From Candidatus Melainabacteria bacterium (GTDB lineage Bacteria > Cyanobacteriota > Vampirovibrionia > Obscuribacterales > Obscuribacteraceae), in NCBI GenBank assembly GCA_003963305.1, contig RXJR01000024.1:62001-126000 (forward strand): a stretch of DNA of 64,000 bases, given 5' to 3'. The position numbers and the translations under genes were made by a program. The number at the start of each line of letters is the position of its first letter. The first letter of the stretch is position 1. Positions 25,205 through 34,241 of this stretch are shown here, one piece after another. The notes under the pieces are model-generated. The model did not search any database. It was not told where the DNA came from and saw nothing but the letters and a program-made list of their open reading frames with translations.

Positions 25205-26434
25205 TTACAAAGGATGCGAACTCTTTGCCGCGGCAATTGCAGAGAAATTTGTTTGTTTAACTAAATTTTGTGCAAGAGCGTTGAAAAACTTCTTGGCACC
25301 ACGACCGTTCAAATGACTGCAATCCTCGAAATCGGTCAAACTGAACATGCTGTGATCGTCCATGTCCATATAAGTGACGTGATACTTCTCAGTTGTATCT
25401 TTGAGGAATTTGTAATAGCGCTCGCGCAGAGTCGGATCGACCAGAGCGCGATTGGGAGCGGTAATCGGCATGTTAACAACCACCATCGGAATGCCGTTCT
25501 CGTGCGCCATGCGAATCATCTCACCGAAATTATGTTCGTGTTGATTGAAAAGCTTCACATTGGGCGGATAGTAGCGCATTTTGTAGTGAGCGAGGTCTGC
25601 CAGCGGATTGTTCTTTTTGACCGTGTCTGAGATGGCATCATCAATATCAAGGCGAGTCTTCGAGGCGTAGGCAGTGGGCAGCATCTGACCTTTGTTGCCT
25701 TTGTATGCGGCAGCACGAAACAGATCTGTAGGATGCCCTGACAGATCACTCAAATACGCCGCACCATACAACCTCAAGTAACCAAAAAACTTTTCTACAG
25801 CGTCCAGATTATGCGGTGCAACGGTGCGCTCGACATTCTGCGCAATCACCTCATAAAACGGCTTGCCCTGCGGAAACTTGTACTTCAAAAGGGATTGATG
25901 CACATAGGTATTATCGACAACAGGCTGATCGTTAGACATAAACTCAGCCGGTGCTGTAGCTACGATGACAAAGTTTGGACGTTTGCCCAGTTCCATAGCG
26001 CGCTGAAAGATCAGCTGATAATCAGATGCCATACAGCCTCTCAGCGCCATATTAAGCACGTTCACATCAGCGCCAAGATCTTTCTTGAGTTGATTTTCAA
26101 AGTATGTCGCTTTGTCGTAGTCGTTAGCAAAACGAGCTTCTCGCAGCTCCTTATTGATCGACATGTCACTTACTTCAGCAGCAGTACGCATCAGAGACGA
26201 TCCCATTAGCACCACTGACGGTTCATGATCGTTAGTAGATAGGTACTTGATCGCTTTGCTGCAGTGCCGATCAGGATTGGGGAATTGCTGCTGATACCAT
26301 TCCGGCAGAAGCACAGGTACAAGACCGGTTGCAATGGCGTCCACACCGATAAGCAAAATAACAATCAGCACAAACGGGCTACTGGCTAAACGCCTCCAGC
26401 CCTTCTGCTTTGTCGTTGTCGATTCTGCTCCCAT
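25205..26434 (-). CDS. Membrane-anchored SGNH/AlgX-like protein, partner of MBOAT
   Basis: A 409-residue protein with one N-terminal membrane helix (SPFVLIVILLIGVDAIATGLV) and an extracytoplasmic SGNH-like domain. VVLMGSSLMRTAA carries the block I serine, LNMALRGCMASDYQLI matches the next block, and FEDCSHLNGRGAKKFFNAL holds the C-terminal D-x-x-H-type catalytic region (CSHLNGRG). Such proteins act with MBOAT acyltransferases, moving acyl groups onto sugars outside the membrane, as in alginate or peptidoglycan O-acetylation. The MBOAT gene ends 7 bases upstream, so they form one operon. Confidence 0.83.
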   Translation of the reverse strand: MGAESTTTKQKGWRRLASSPFVLIVILLIGVDAIATGLVPVLLPEWYQQQFPNPDRHCSKAIKYLSTNDHEPSVVLMGSSLMRTAAEVSDMSINKELREARFANDYDKATYFENQLKKDLGADVNVLNMALRGCMASDYQLIFQRAMELGKRPNFVIVATAPAEFMSNDQPVVDNTYVHQSLLKYKFPQGKPFYEVIAQNVERTVAPHNLDAVEKFFGYLRLYGAAYLSDLSGHPTDLFRAAAYKGNKGQMLPTAYASKTRLDIDDAISDTVKKNNPLADLAHYKMRYYPPNVKLFNQHEHNFGEMIRMAHENGIPMVVVNMPITAPNRALVDPTLRERYYKFLKDTTEKYHVTYMDMDDHSMFSLTDFEDCSHLNGRGAKKFFNALAQNLVKQTNFSAIAAAKSSHPL

Positions 26435-26441
26435 TGTCGCC

Positions 26442-27893
26442 CTAGAATTGGAAATAGATAAATGGCGCGGACGCGTTGGAAAGGAATGTGATCATGAGCA
26501 CTACCAGCGCACTCCAGTAGACGGCTTTGACCGGCACAGGAACCACCTTGAATGCCTGTTTTTCAATCAGTTTGCCGAGCGGATAATTGATCAGCAGAAG
26601 CACCACAGTCATTGCGATCACGATCGGCACGACAAGAGGCATTTCCTGCTTCAAAACAAGGAACTGATGCCCTTCGACCGGCGTAAAGATTGGATGCAGC
26701 AGTACCATGCGCTTAATGTAGTTGAATGCGACATTGATATTGGTCATTCCGAAAAACACGCAACCGACCACAACAGCATTGAATGTAAGCAGCATGGAAA
26801 GCGCATGGAAGATTTTCGACTCCCAGAATTTCTGCAGTTGCGGCAGCATGGCCTTGAGCCCGACGAATTCACGATGAACGATCAAGCAGAGTCCATGGTA
26901 GATACCCCAGACGACGAAGTTCCAGGACGCTCCATGCCACAATCCGCCCAGCGCCATTGTGACGAAGAGATTCCAGTTCACCTGCCACTTGGTACCACGG
27001 GAGCCACCAATCGGTATGAACAAATAGTCGCGCAACCAGGTCGACAAAGAAATGTGCCAGCGCTTCCAAAAATCAGCCATATTGGCGGCGATGAAAGGCA
27101 AGTTGAAGTTGATTGGAATGTGGTATCCGAACAACATCGCCGAACCGCGACCGATGTCGGTATAAGCCGAAAAGTCGAAGTAAATTTGGAAAGCGAATGC
27201 GTAAGCGAAAAGCCACAGTTCGATGGCGCCGAATGCTGATGGATCGGCAAATCCCATCTGCACGAAAGTAGACAGGTTGTTGGCCAGAAGCAGCTTCTTA
27301 GCCATTCCGGTAATGATCAAAGGCACGCCTTCGTCGAAGTCCGAAAGATGCGGCTTCTTCTCTTCCAGCATCTGCGCCACAAAATCTGGGTAGCGCTTAA
27401 CTGGTCCGGCAATTTGAGTCGGGAAAAAGGCGGCAAAAAGGGCGAAGAGCACAAATGAGTTGACCGGCTTATTGCCCCGGTAAATTTCGAATAGATAGTG
27501 AATAAACTCAAATGTGAAGAACGAAATACCCAGCGGAAGGATGATATTGGTCACCCAGCCCGGGTTATGGTGTGTAACGAGCCCTACGGCCGCGGAAGCA
27601 GAGGTGACGGCAAAACCGGCGTACTTGAAAATGCCAAGTGTGAGCAGGTTCAAACCGATGCCGATGCCGAGAAGAAGCTTGCGCTTATCCATATGCCGAT
27701 GCATATAGAAGCCCCATAGCCAATTCAAGAAAGTCATGGGGACGATCAGCAAAATGAACTGGGGAATCCAGCTCATGTAAAAGATATAGCTTGCGATAAG
27801 CAGCATCGGCAGGCGCAGCTTATGGGGCAAAACCCAGAACAGCGCCACTACGCATGGCAGGAAAAGAAGGTATTGGAGTGTGGTAAACAGCAT
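26442..27893 (-). CDS. MBOAT family O-acyltransferase (AlgI/PatA type)
   Basis: Polytopic inner-membrane acyltransferase of 483 residues that passes acyl groups, usually acetyl, across the membrane. The hallmarks are LPLGISFFTFEFIHYLFEIYRG, the long FPTQIAGPVKRY block, DFSAYTDIGRGSAMLFGY, FWKRWHISLSTWLRDYLFIPIGGSR, and the catalytic histidine in TMALGGLWHGASWNFVVWG. It heads a two-gene operon with the SGNH protein, which probably completes transfer to a surface glycan exported by one of the two ABC systems. Confidence 0.94.
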   Translation of the reverse strand: MLFTTLQYLLFLPCVVALFWVLPHKLRLPMLLIASYIFYMSWIPQFILLIVPMTFLNWLWGFYMHRHMDKRKLLLGIGIGLNLLTLGIFKYAGFAVTSASAAVGLVTHHNPGWVTNIILPLGISFFTFEFIHYLFEIYRGNKPVNSFVLFALFAAFFPTQIAGPVKRYPDFVAQMLEEKKPHLSDFDEGVPLIITGMAKKLLLANNLSTFVQMGFADPSAFGAIELWLFAYAFAFQIYFDFSAYTDIGRGSAMLFGYHIPINFNLPFIAANMADFWKRWHISLSTWLRDYLFIPIGGSRGTKWQVNWNLFVTMALGGLWHGASWNFVVWGIYHGLCLIVHREFVGLKAMLPQLQKFWESKIFHALSMLLTFNAVVVGCVFFGMTNINVAFNYIKRMVLLHPIFTPVEGHQFLVLKQEMPLVVPIVIAMTVVLLLINYPLGKLIEKQAFKVVPVPVKAVYWSALVVLMITFLSNASAPFIYFQF

Positions 27894-28052
27894 TTTTTGG
27901 TTAGCCAGCCAGGGTTGCGTCTAACGGTTGTTGAGAGCGCCCAAGTCGGCTGTATGGTAACACGCGCCCCTGTTGTCAAACCGGAGAAAGATTTTAGGTC
28001 TTCAAGCGCCAGTTGATAGAATGAGAGGAGGATCAGACAGCGGAGGAGCGCT

Positions 28053-28436
28053 ATGACCTTCCAGACAGACAAAAAATGCCCCTATTGCGCCGAAACAATT
28101 CGCAGCGCCGCTGAGATCTGTAGATTTTGCAATCGCGCTGTTCTGAATGCGAAGTTGTGCTCCGCCTGTTGTGAGCCAGTTCGCCAGACAGCCAAACGTT
28201 GCCGTTTCTGCCAACAAGACCAGGTTCAGATGCCGGGCTGGATGGAAGAAACGCCCAAAAGCAACGTGGTCACCACTTTGACGCCGAGCTTCGGCTTCCA
28301 GTTGCCGGTGCACACGCCCACTTATACACCGGTCGAACCCAAGAAGCTGCCTGAGCAATGCCTGGCTGAGGAAGAATTCAAAAAGTGGCAGAAGCAGCGA
28401 CGAGACGCCATCGCATACGGTGGCAACAATGAGTGA
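28053..28436 (+). CDS. Double zinc-ribbon protein A
   Basis: A 127-residue protein with two treble-clef-like zinc ribbons: CPYCAETIRSAAEICRFC and CSACCEPVRQTAKRCRFC, each with the CPxC...C-(R)-(F/Y)-C spacing of the DZANK/zinc-ribbon families. The C-terminal half is proline-rich with no domain. A strong GGAGGAGCGCT site precedes the ATG. Its stop overlaps the start of a second protein of the same kind, so the two are translationally coupled. Such ribbons usually bind protein or nucleic acid; no enzyme domain is attached here. Confidence 0.8.
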   Translation: MTFQTDKKCPYCAETIRSAAEICRFCNRAVLNAKLCSACCEPVRQTAKRCRFCQQDQVQMPGWMEETPKSNVVTTLTPSFGFQLPVHTPTYTPVEPKKLPEQCLAEEEFKKWQKQRRDAIAYGGNNE

Positions 28437-28743
28437 CAAACCAAAGCAATGCCCACATTGTGCTGAGCTTTTGATGCCGGAAGCGATTATCTGCCGTTAT
28501 TGCGACCGGGGAGTGTGCGCAAGCAGCTTTAAGAATTGTCCTCATTGCAGTGAAATGATCTGGACTGCTGCCAAATACTGTCGATACTGTAGATCGACGG
28601 TCGAGAACAATCCCTTTGCGGAGTGGGGTCAACCGAACCGAAAGTCCATCTATGACAAAGTCAAAGCCGAAACAGGCATTCATCTTGATGATGATGCGAT
28701 TGACAAACTCTTTCAGCGAATAATGACCAGGAGACCCGATTGA
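28429..28743 (+). CDS. Double zinc-ribbon protein B
   Basis: A 104-residue paralogue of the gene before it. Two ribbons, CPHCAELLMPEAIICRYC and CPHCSEMIWTAAKYCRYC, have the same spacing, followed by a short C-terminal helix with an acidic LDDDAIDKLFQRIM. The ATG at 28429 overlaps the previous stop by eight bases; an ATG three codons earlier is possible. Its own stop is shared with the TTG of the thioredoxin-like gene (TTGA). The pair looks like an old tandem duplication. Confidence 0.78.
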   Translation: MSDKPKQCPHCAELLMPEAIICRYCDRGVCASSFKNCPHCSEMIWTAAKYCRYCRSTVENNPFAEWGQPNRKSIYDKVKAETGIHLDDDAIDKLFQRIMTRRPD

Positions 28744-29516
28744 GCTTAAAACACATTTTGTTTGCCACCTCGCTTTTGGCAATCTCGGCTAGTGCAGCTG
28801 TCGCAGAAGACCCGTACCGCCGCGCCGTGATGAACTACCAGGCGCACCACTATTCAGCGGCTCTCACAGACCTGGAAAAGCTCGTCGCACAATATCCGAA
28901 CAATGCCATGGTGCGATACTACCGGGCGCTTGCCTATCAGGGAACAAATCAGATGTCTCTCGCTCGCAAAGACTTCGAATGGGTGGCGACCAACTGCCCG
29001 GACGGCAAAGTGAAACAACAAGCTGCAGCCGGATTACGCAACCTGGGCGGTTATACCGCCAGTACGACTTCCGGTTATAACTCGCTGATGAACAATGGCG
29101 TTCCGAAGTTTTTCGCCCAGGCACCTTCGACTAACAGCGCTTCCTCCGGCTCTTCTTCATCCTCAACGACAATATCATCTTCGGCTGGTGGTTCAGCGAC
29201 GTCGCAATCCAGCGGCAGCGGGGTTTCCAGACCCGGCGGCAAACTACAAAAGATTCTTGAATTTACGAGCCAGACTTGCGGTCCATGCATAACTTTTGCC
29301 CCCATATTTGAGCAGACCAAAAGCAAATTTCCCGATATCGACATGCAGGCGCTCGATGTTGCTGATGCAGGCAATGCCGCGCTGGTCGAGCAGTACAGCG
29401 TCAAGAACTATCCCACTCTGGTCTTCATTTCCAACACCGGCAATTTGCTTTTGAAACGGGCCGGCGCACCAGTTTCAGTGGCACAGTTCTCGCAACTAAT
29501 TGATATGTATCGATAG
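28740..29516 (+). CDS. Secreted TPR-thioredoxin fusion protein
   Basis: A 258-residue protein with a signal peptide (LKHILFATSLLAISASAAVAEDP, cleavage after about residue 22). A TPR-like helical repeat region follows (YQAHHYSAALTDLEKLVAQYPNNAMVRYYRALAYQG), then a Ser/Gly linker of about 45 residues, and a C-terminal thioredoxin fold with the active site TSQTCGPCITFAP and the cis-proline in YPTLVFI. It likely does thiol redox chemistry in the periplasm. The TTG start is shared with the previous stop. Coupling an exported redox protein to two cytoplasmic zinc ribbons is unusual. Confidence 0.83.
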   Translation: MSLKHILFATSLLAISASAAVAEDPYRRAVMNYQAHHYSAALTDLEKLVAQYPNNAMVRYYRALAYQGTNQMSLARKDFEWVATNCPDGKVKQQAAAGLRNLGGYTASTTSGYNSLMNNGVPKFFAQAPSTNSASSGSSSSSTTISSSAGGSATSQSSGSGVSRPGGKLQKILEFTSQTCGPCITFAPIFEQTKSKFPDIDMQALDVADAGNAALVEQYSVKNYPTLVFISNTGNLLLKRAGAPVSVAQFSQLIDMYR

Positions 29517-29519
29517 AAA

Positions 29520-29540
29520 GCTGGCGCAATCAATGCCAGC
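29520..29540 (+). terminator. Short hairpin, possible weak terminator
   Basis: GCTGGC...GCCAGC with a nine-base loop begins four bases after the stop of the thioredoxin-like gene. There is no clear T-run, so termination is uncertain. Confidence 0.35.
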
Positions 29541-29579
29541 ATTACTCGACGCTGTTTCCGTCCAACAAGTGATTGGGTG

Positions 29580-30092
29580 TTATTGTCTTGGTATTGCTAT
29601 ACCGATCCGCAAATTATAAGGCGGACGTTTTTTCGAGTAGTATTCGACTGGAAAATACATTTCCCGATTGTTTGGATTCAAATGCGTGAAAACTTGCGCA
29701 TATCCATCGATTACACTTACATCACAAAATACCCCCCGCCGCACTGGCACATTATTTGGGCAGCGAGCAAAAGATATTTCCTTCAATACTGCTAAAACGC
29801 TAGCGTCTAAGTTCTCCAGTCCAGAAGAACGTTCTATGTTCAGATTACGGATCGAGCCATCGCGTTGAATGTCAAAAGAGCAAATCAGAGACTCATGTTG
29901 CACGGTTCTAACAATCTTTAGGCTATTGATTCGATTTTCAAGCTTTTTATCAACAGCAATAAACCAAGGTTCAAGTCGTCCCACAGCCATTAAAATAGAT
30001 CCACCTGGTGCGGCGTGGAAACCTGCTTGTACGGACTGAGCGCTACATAACAAGGCGAAAATTCCAATGCAAAAATTTGTTCTCTTTTTCAT
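29580..30092 (-). CDS. Secreted TonB C-terminal-like protein
   Basis: A 170-residue protein with a signal peptide (KKRTNFCIGIFALLCSAQSVQAG). The mature part has the TonB C-terminal pattern: CSFDIQRDGSIRNLNIERSSGLENLDASVLAVLKEISFARCP, corresponding to the F-x-I-x-x-DG-x-(V)...SSG...LD-x-AVL core. A membrane anchor and a proline-rich spanner are missing, so this is not a working TonB. GGAGGTGTT before the ATG is a strong ribosome site. It converges with the thioredoxin-like gene. Role unknown. Confidence 0.75.
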   Translation of the reverse strand: MKKRTNFCIGIFALLCSAQSVQAGFHAAPGGSILMAVGRLEPWFIAVDKKLENRINSLKIVRTVQHESLICSFDIQRDGSIRNLNIERSSGLENLDASVLAVLKEISFARCPNNVPVRRGVFCDVSVIDGYAQVFTHLNPNNREMYFPVEYYSKKRPPYNLRIGIAIPRQ

Positions 30093-30163
30093 AACACCTC
30101 CGAGTTCACTGCGTCCATTTCAAATTAGAGAGACTGTGCGGATCAACCGGAATCGAGCGTTGA

Positions 30164-31399
30164 CTAATGCCCGTGCAGGTCGCAGTCGATCTCTTCCATC
30201 AATAAACGAGCCCGCTCCACAAGCTGGTCTTTGCGTTCAGGCGCCACTTCGTCCAGGTATGTCTCAAGAGCGCTTATAGGCGATGCTACAGATGTCTCGG
30301 TGAGCTGAGGCAACCTGGCACGGCTGTTGTTGGAGACGATTTCGGGATAAATCTTGAATGTCAGGGCCGCACGCGCACTGGCAGCCAGCGCATCTTCATC
30401 GACTTGCTCCAGCTGCTCCTGATTGATTTTGTAGCGCACACGCAGAACACAACCAGGCTTAACGGACTTCTCGATTTTTTCAATCAGACGTGCCGTTGGA
30501 TTTTCAAAACTGGTCAAATCAGCTTCAACAGTGACGAACGGTCGAGGGTCAATGGAATGAAACTTGAAATCGACTTTCTTTCTTTCCAAAATCACATGAA
30601 TGAAGCCTTTGTCCTCTTTCTCCTCACCGAAATCTACACGTTCGAGACTGCCGGCATACGCTATAGCAGGCTGCTGCTCACGAATCACCTGATGCCTGTG
30701 AATGTGACCGAGCGCGACGTAGTCAACGCGAGGGTCGACAAACATTTCAACAGGAAATGTCAAAGTGTATCCAATCAACAACTCCTGCTCTATACCAGCC
30801 AGCGCCCTGTCGAGGCTCATATGCGCAGTCACGACGGTCGGCAGGGCCGGGTCGAGCGATTCATAATAACCGCGCAACATGTCGGTGATTTTCTCAACCA
30901 AAAGTCGATCCAACGCAGCGGCAGGCAAATTCGCATACTTCTCCAGTGTCATCATCTGATGCCTGGTTATGTGAGGCAGACCAATCAATTGAAAAGCACC
31001 ATTAGCGGTGTCAATGACACGACAGACGGGCTTGTCTATGGTGATCACTCCAGGCACTTCCAGGCTCTGAAACACAGACATGGAATGGCTCGAGGTAGAG
31101 CGCAAAATCTGGTCGTGATTGCCGACCACCAAAATCGTCTGGATGCCGGCGTTGGAAAGCCGCTTCAACTCAGCAGCGAACATCTTCTGATAGACAGGCT
31201 CCGGGGAAGCGTTGCGATAAGCATCGCCCGAGAACAAGAAAACATCGACATTTTTATCTATGGCAAAATCGACGGTTTTCGAGAGCGCCAGCACGAAATC
31301 TTCAAAACGAACGTTCAAACCAGTTTTAGGATTGACGCGTCCGTGCGACTCGCCAGATCCGAAATGGATATCAGATACGTGAATTAGTTGTATCGGCAT
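30164..31399 (-). CDS. SbcD-like DNA repair exonuclease (metallophosphoesterase)
   Basis: Calcineurin-like phosphoesterase of the SbcD/Mre11 branch, 411 residues. All metal motifs are present: HVSDIHFG, LFSGDAYRN, VVGNHDQI, VTAHMSLD and YVALGHIHRHQ. The C-terminal capping domain (VILERKKVDFKFHSIDPRPFVTVEADL) is typical of SbcD. The ATG at 31399 puts the first strand at the N-terminus; an ATG eight codons upstream is possible. No SbcC/Rad50 ATPase gene is next to it, so it may act with a distant partner or alone. Divergent from the rRNA methyltransferase with a 76-base gap. Confidence 0.87.
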   Translation of the reverse strand: MPIQLIHVSDIHFGSGESHGRVNPKTGLNVRFEDFVLALSKTVDFAIDKNVDVFLFSGDAYRNASPEPVYQKMFAAELKRLSNAGIQTILVVGNHDQILRSTSSHSMSVFQSLEVPGVITIDKPVCRVIDTANGAFQLIGLPHITRHQMMTLEKYANLPAAALDRLLVEKITDMLRGYYESLDPALPTVVTAHMSLDRALAGIEQELLIGYTLTFPVEMFVDPRVDYVALGHIHRHQVIREQQPAIAYAGSLERVDFGEEKEDKGFIHVILERKKVDFKFHSIDPRPFVTVEADLTSFENPTARLIEKIEKSVKPGCVLRVRYKINQEQLEQVDEDALAASARAALTFKIYPEIVSNNSRARLPQLTETSVASPISALETYLDEVAPERKDQLVERARLLMEEIDCDLHGH

Positions 31400-31475
31400 A
31401 GACAAACATCTTAGGCTAAACATGCGAAGCTAACCAGTTAGTTATTCCTGATGCAATGAGCGCTAAAATAATTTC

Positions 31476-32984
31476 ATGTCAAAACCAAGCCGAACTCACA
31501 ACCTGTCCAAAGGGCAACGGCACACAGTCACCATCGAGTCTCTCGCACCAGGCGGCGAAGGCGTAGCAAAGAGCCTCGGACCGCCGGTATTCGTCAATCG
31601 CGTGGCCCCGGGAGACGTAGTAGAAATCGAGCTTTACGACGTCCGCAAAGATTTCGCCAAGGCAAAGGTGAGTCGCCTCATCACGCCTTCGAAACACAGA
31701 GCTGAGCCGCCCTGCCCTGTCTTCAAGGTCTGCGGAGGCTGCCAGTGGCAACACCTGAGCTACGAATATCAGCTCACCGCCAAAGAAGATATCGTCAAAC
31801 AAGCGCTCAAGCACATCGGCAAATTAGACGGCGAGCTGGTTAAGACAATCATCGGCGCGCCGGCCGCTCTGCATTACCGCAACAAGGCACAGTTTCCGGT
31901 CAAGCACCCGCAAGGCAGCGACAGAATATTGGCCGGTTATTATCGGCAAGACTCGCACGAACTGGTCAATATCAAGCACTGCCCGGTCCAGCCCGAATCC
32001 ATGGACCACCTGCTCGACCTGGTAAAAAACATCTGCGAGGAGCATGGCATCAGTGCTTACGACGAACGAAGCCACAAAGGACTGCTTCGCCACATCAATA
32101 TCCGCTACAGCTTCGGACAACAGAAATTGCTTTTGACGCTCGTCCTGAATGCCTCGGCGTCGTCGGCTGATGACTTCCAAAATCTCAAGTGCTACGACCA
32201 GATTGTCGGAGCTGCGCAGGCTCTCAAAGATGCAGTTCCCGAACTGATCGGCGTGTCAATCAACTTGAACAACCAGCGCGGCAACAAAATTCTCGGTGAT
32301 TTGACCTTTCCGCTTGAAGGCGCAGATCGGATTCAAGAGATCTTGCAAACCGACCGCGATGACTTTCCTGACAGATTGAGGGAAGGATTGAAGTTTGATC
32401 TTTCATCGAGCAGTTTCTTCCAGGTAAACACGCACCAGGCAGTCAAGCTGCTGGAGCAGGCCTTCCTGCCAATTGCCCAACTGCAAAGAAGCGATTTGAA
32501 AATAGTCGATGCTTATGCAGGCGTGGGAGCCATTTCGCTGTGGCTGGCGCCACTGGCCAGCCAGGTTATTGCCATCGAAGAGCATCCGGCAGCCGTTGCG
32601 GACGGCAGAGAAAATGCCCGGCTGAACAGCATTGAGAACGTGGAATTTCGGGAAGGCCGGGTGGAAGACGTGTTGCTTGAACTGCGCAACGAGCAGGCTT
32701 CCATCGATGTCATAGTGGTAGATCCGCCACGAAAGGGTCTCAGTCCGGAGGTCGTAGAATCATTGCTCTGGGCGGAACCCGAGCTGATCGTCTACGTCAG
32801 CTGCAATCCCTCCACCCTGGCAAGAGACCTGAAATTGCTCGAGCAAGGGCTGACTAAATCGACTGGCGACGGGGATAAAGAGACGTTTGTGGGGTATAAA
32901 ACAAAGCAGGTTCAGCCTGTTGATTTGTTTCCTCAAACTTTTCACGTAGAATCAGTTTCGGTCCTCGAGAGGCGTCGACAATAA
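31476..32984 (+). CDS. rlmD: 23S rRNA (uracil-C5)-methyltransferase RlmD-type (RumA)
   Basis: TrmA-family enzyme that makes 5-methyluridine in RNA. An N-terminal TRAM domain (residues 10-70, with LAPGGEGVAK) precedes the [4Fe-4S] cysteines CPVFKVCGGCQWQ plus a fourth in IKHCPVQP. The SAM core has VDAYAGVGAISLWLA, the base-flipping region VVDPPRKG, and the catalytic cysteine in YVSCNPSTLARD. The C-terminus VDLFPQTFHVESVSVLER is a family signature. Length 502 aa. The substrate uridine (U1939 or U747 in E. coli numbering, or tRNA U54) cannot be fixed from sequence. A GNAT gene starts one base after its stop. Confidence 0.92.
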   Translation: MSKPSRTHNLSKGQRHTVTIESLAPGGEGVAKSLGPPVFVNRVAPGDVVEIELYDVRKDFAKAKVSRLITPSKHRAEPPCPVFKVCGGCQWQHLSYEYQLTAKEDIVKQALKHIGKLDGELVKTIIGAPAALHYRNKAQFPVKHPQGSDRILAGYYRQDSHELVNIKHCPVQPESMDHLLDLVKNICEEHGISAYDERSHKGLLRHINIRYSFGQQKLLLTLVLNASASSADDFQNLKCYDQIVGAAQALKDAVPELIGVSINLNNQRGNKILGDLTFPLEGADRIQEILQTDRDDFPDRLREGLKFDLSSSSFFQVNTHQAVKLLEQAFLPIAQLQRSDLKIVDAYAGVGAISLWLAPLASQVIAIEEHPAAVADGRENARLNSIENVEFREGRVEDVLLELRNEQASIDVIVVDPPRKGLSPEVVESLLWAEPELIVYVSCNPSTLARDLKLLEQGLTKSTGDGDKETFVGYKTKQVQPVDLFPQTFHVESVSVLERRRQ

Positions 32985-32985
32985 A

Positions 32986-33447
32986 ATGGTCCTTTCAGGA
33001 ATTTGGAAGAGATACGAAAACTCTAAAGAACCAATTCCGCCGAATCTGGTGATTCGACACAACAAAGATGTGCCGCCGGAAGACGTTCAGGAGATTTGCG
33101 CTTCGGTCGGATGGAGCCGTCGCGAACCTCTTCTGATTACCAAAGCGCTCGAAAACAGCCTGGCCGTTGTCTCGGCCTGGGACGAAGCCCTTATGGTCGG
33201 CTTCGCCAGAGCTACAGGAGACAAGGTTTTCAACGCCACTATCTGGGATGTAGTAGTACGGCCGAGCCATCAGAGGCGCGGCATCGGGCTGCTGGTCATG
33301 AACGAACTCTTGAAAGACCTGGATACTTACGACATTCCACTTGTCACGCTGTACGCAGACCCCGGCACAGACGGCTTCTATCGGCGTTTCGGCTTCATGG
33401 CCGACCCTTCGGGCGTGCGCGGTATGTTCAGAGAAAAGCTTTATTAG
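32986..33447 (+). CDS. GNAT family N-acetyltransferase
   Basis: A 153-residue acetyl-CoA-dependent acyltransferase. The acetyl-CoA pyrophosphate loop is VVVRPSHQRRGIGLLVMNELL, and TLYADPGTDGFYRRFGFMAD matches motif B. It starts one base after the methyltransferase stop, so it is in the same operon. Such small GNATs act on proteins or small amines; the substrate cannot be inferred. Confidence 0.9.
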   Translation: MVLSGIWKRYENSKEPIPPNLVIRHNKDVPPEDVQEICASVGWSRREPLLITKALENSLAVVSAWDEALMVGFARATGDKVFNATIWDVVVRPSHQRRGIGLLVMNELLKDLDTYDIPLVTLYADPGTDGFYRRFGFMADPSGVRGMFREKLY

Positions 33448-33595
33448 AAGCGGAATATTTCGTTAAAACGGTAACAGTTGGCGTTCAAGCGCTCTCGTGC
33501 AGCGTCGGTCATGCTAAAGTTTGAGTCCGCGGATATAGTCATTGCCTATATCCCATTTATAGATTGATTCGTAAGCTGCTGGCTCAGGGGATGTC

Positions 33596-34135
33596 ATGAA
33601 GATTATTTTGCAACAGAATGTTCTAAAGCTCGGCAAGGCGGGCGATATAGTCGAAACGTCAGACGGCTACTTCCGCAATTATTTGCAGCCGCGCAAACTC
33701 GCTGTAGTCGCTACAACCGGAACGCTAAAGAAGAGAGAAGAAGATCTCGAAACCTTGAAAAAGAAAGCAGCCGCTGCTCATGCTGAGACAGTAGCGCTGG
33801 GAGAAAAAATCAACGCCCTTGACACTATCAACATGACAGTCAAAGCTGGCGAAGGTGGCAAACTCTACGGCAAGATCACAAACAAAGAAATTGCCCATGA
33901 GCTCTCAACGATCGTAGGCGTCGAAATTGACAAACGCATTGTCAGACCGGTTGAAGAAATCGGAGCACTGGGCGTTTACCGCGTTATCGTCAAACTGGCT
34001 CCTGACGTACAAGCTGAAATCACAGTTGATGTTCTGAAAGAAGGCGCTCCGCCCAAAGTCAAGAAAGAAGTTTCCGAAGAGACTGAACAACAGGCTACAG
34101 AAGAAGCCCTTGTCGAAGAGCCATCAGCAGTCTAA
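33596..34135 (+). CDS. rplI: 50S ribosomal protein L9
   Basis: Binds 23S rRNA domain V in the large ribosomal subunit. The N-terminal domain MKIILQQNVLKLGKAGDIVETSDGYFRNYLQPRKLA is unmistakable, followed by the long connecting helix and the C-terminal domain with AGEGGKLYGKITNKEIA. At 179 residues it is about 30 longer than most; the extra C-terminal tail is Glu/Val-rich (EEPSAV end). It is not next to rpsF, rpsR or dnaB here, unlike in many genomes. Confidence 0.97.
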   Translation: MKIILQQNVLKLGKAGDIVETSDGYFRNYLQPRKLAVVATTGTLKKREEDLETLKKKAAAAHAETVALGEKINALDTINMTVKAGEGGKLYGKITNKEIAHELSTIVGVEIDKRIVRPVEEIGALGVYRVIVKLAPDVQAEITVDVLKEGAPPKVKKEVSEETEQQATEEALVEEPSAV

Positions 34136-34241
34136 TACTGATACCGCATTTAGTGCCCTGAACTACCGGTACTGAAGTCATTAAGAGAGTCGTTCCAATC
34201 GCCTTGCCGCAAACTGCGAGCTGAGTGCCTGCCGAACGGCT

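Noticed and set aside
26334-27239. A 301-codon frame on the plus strand opposite the MBOAT gene
   Set aside because: The antisense MBOAT frame has clear family motifs throughout; this frame is its shadow, rich in His and Arg without domain content.
30164-31399. SbcCD complex
   Set aside because: The nuclease is SbcD-like, but no SbcC gene is adjacent, so no symbol was assigned.
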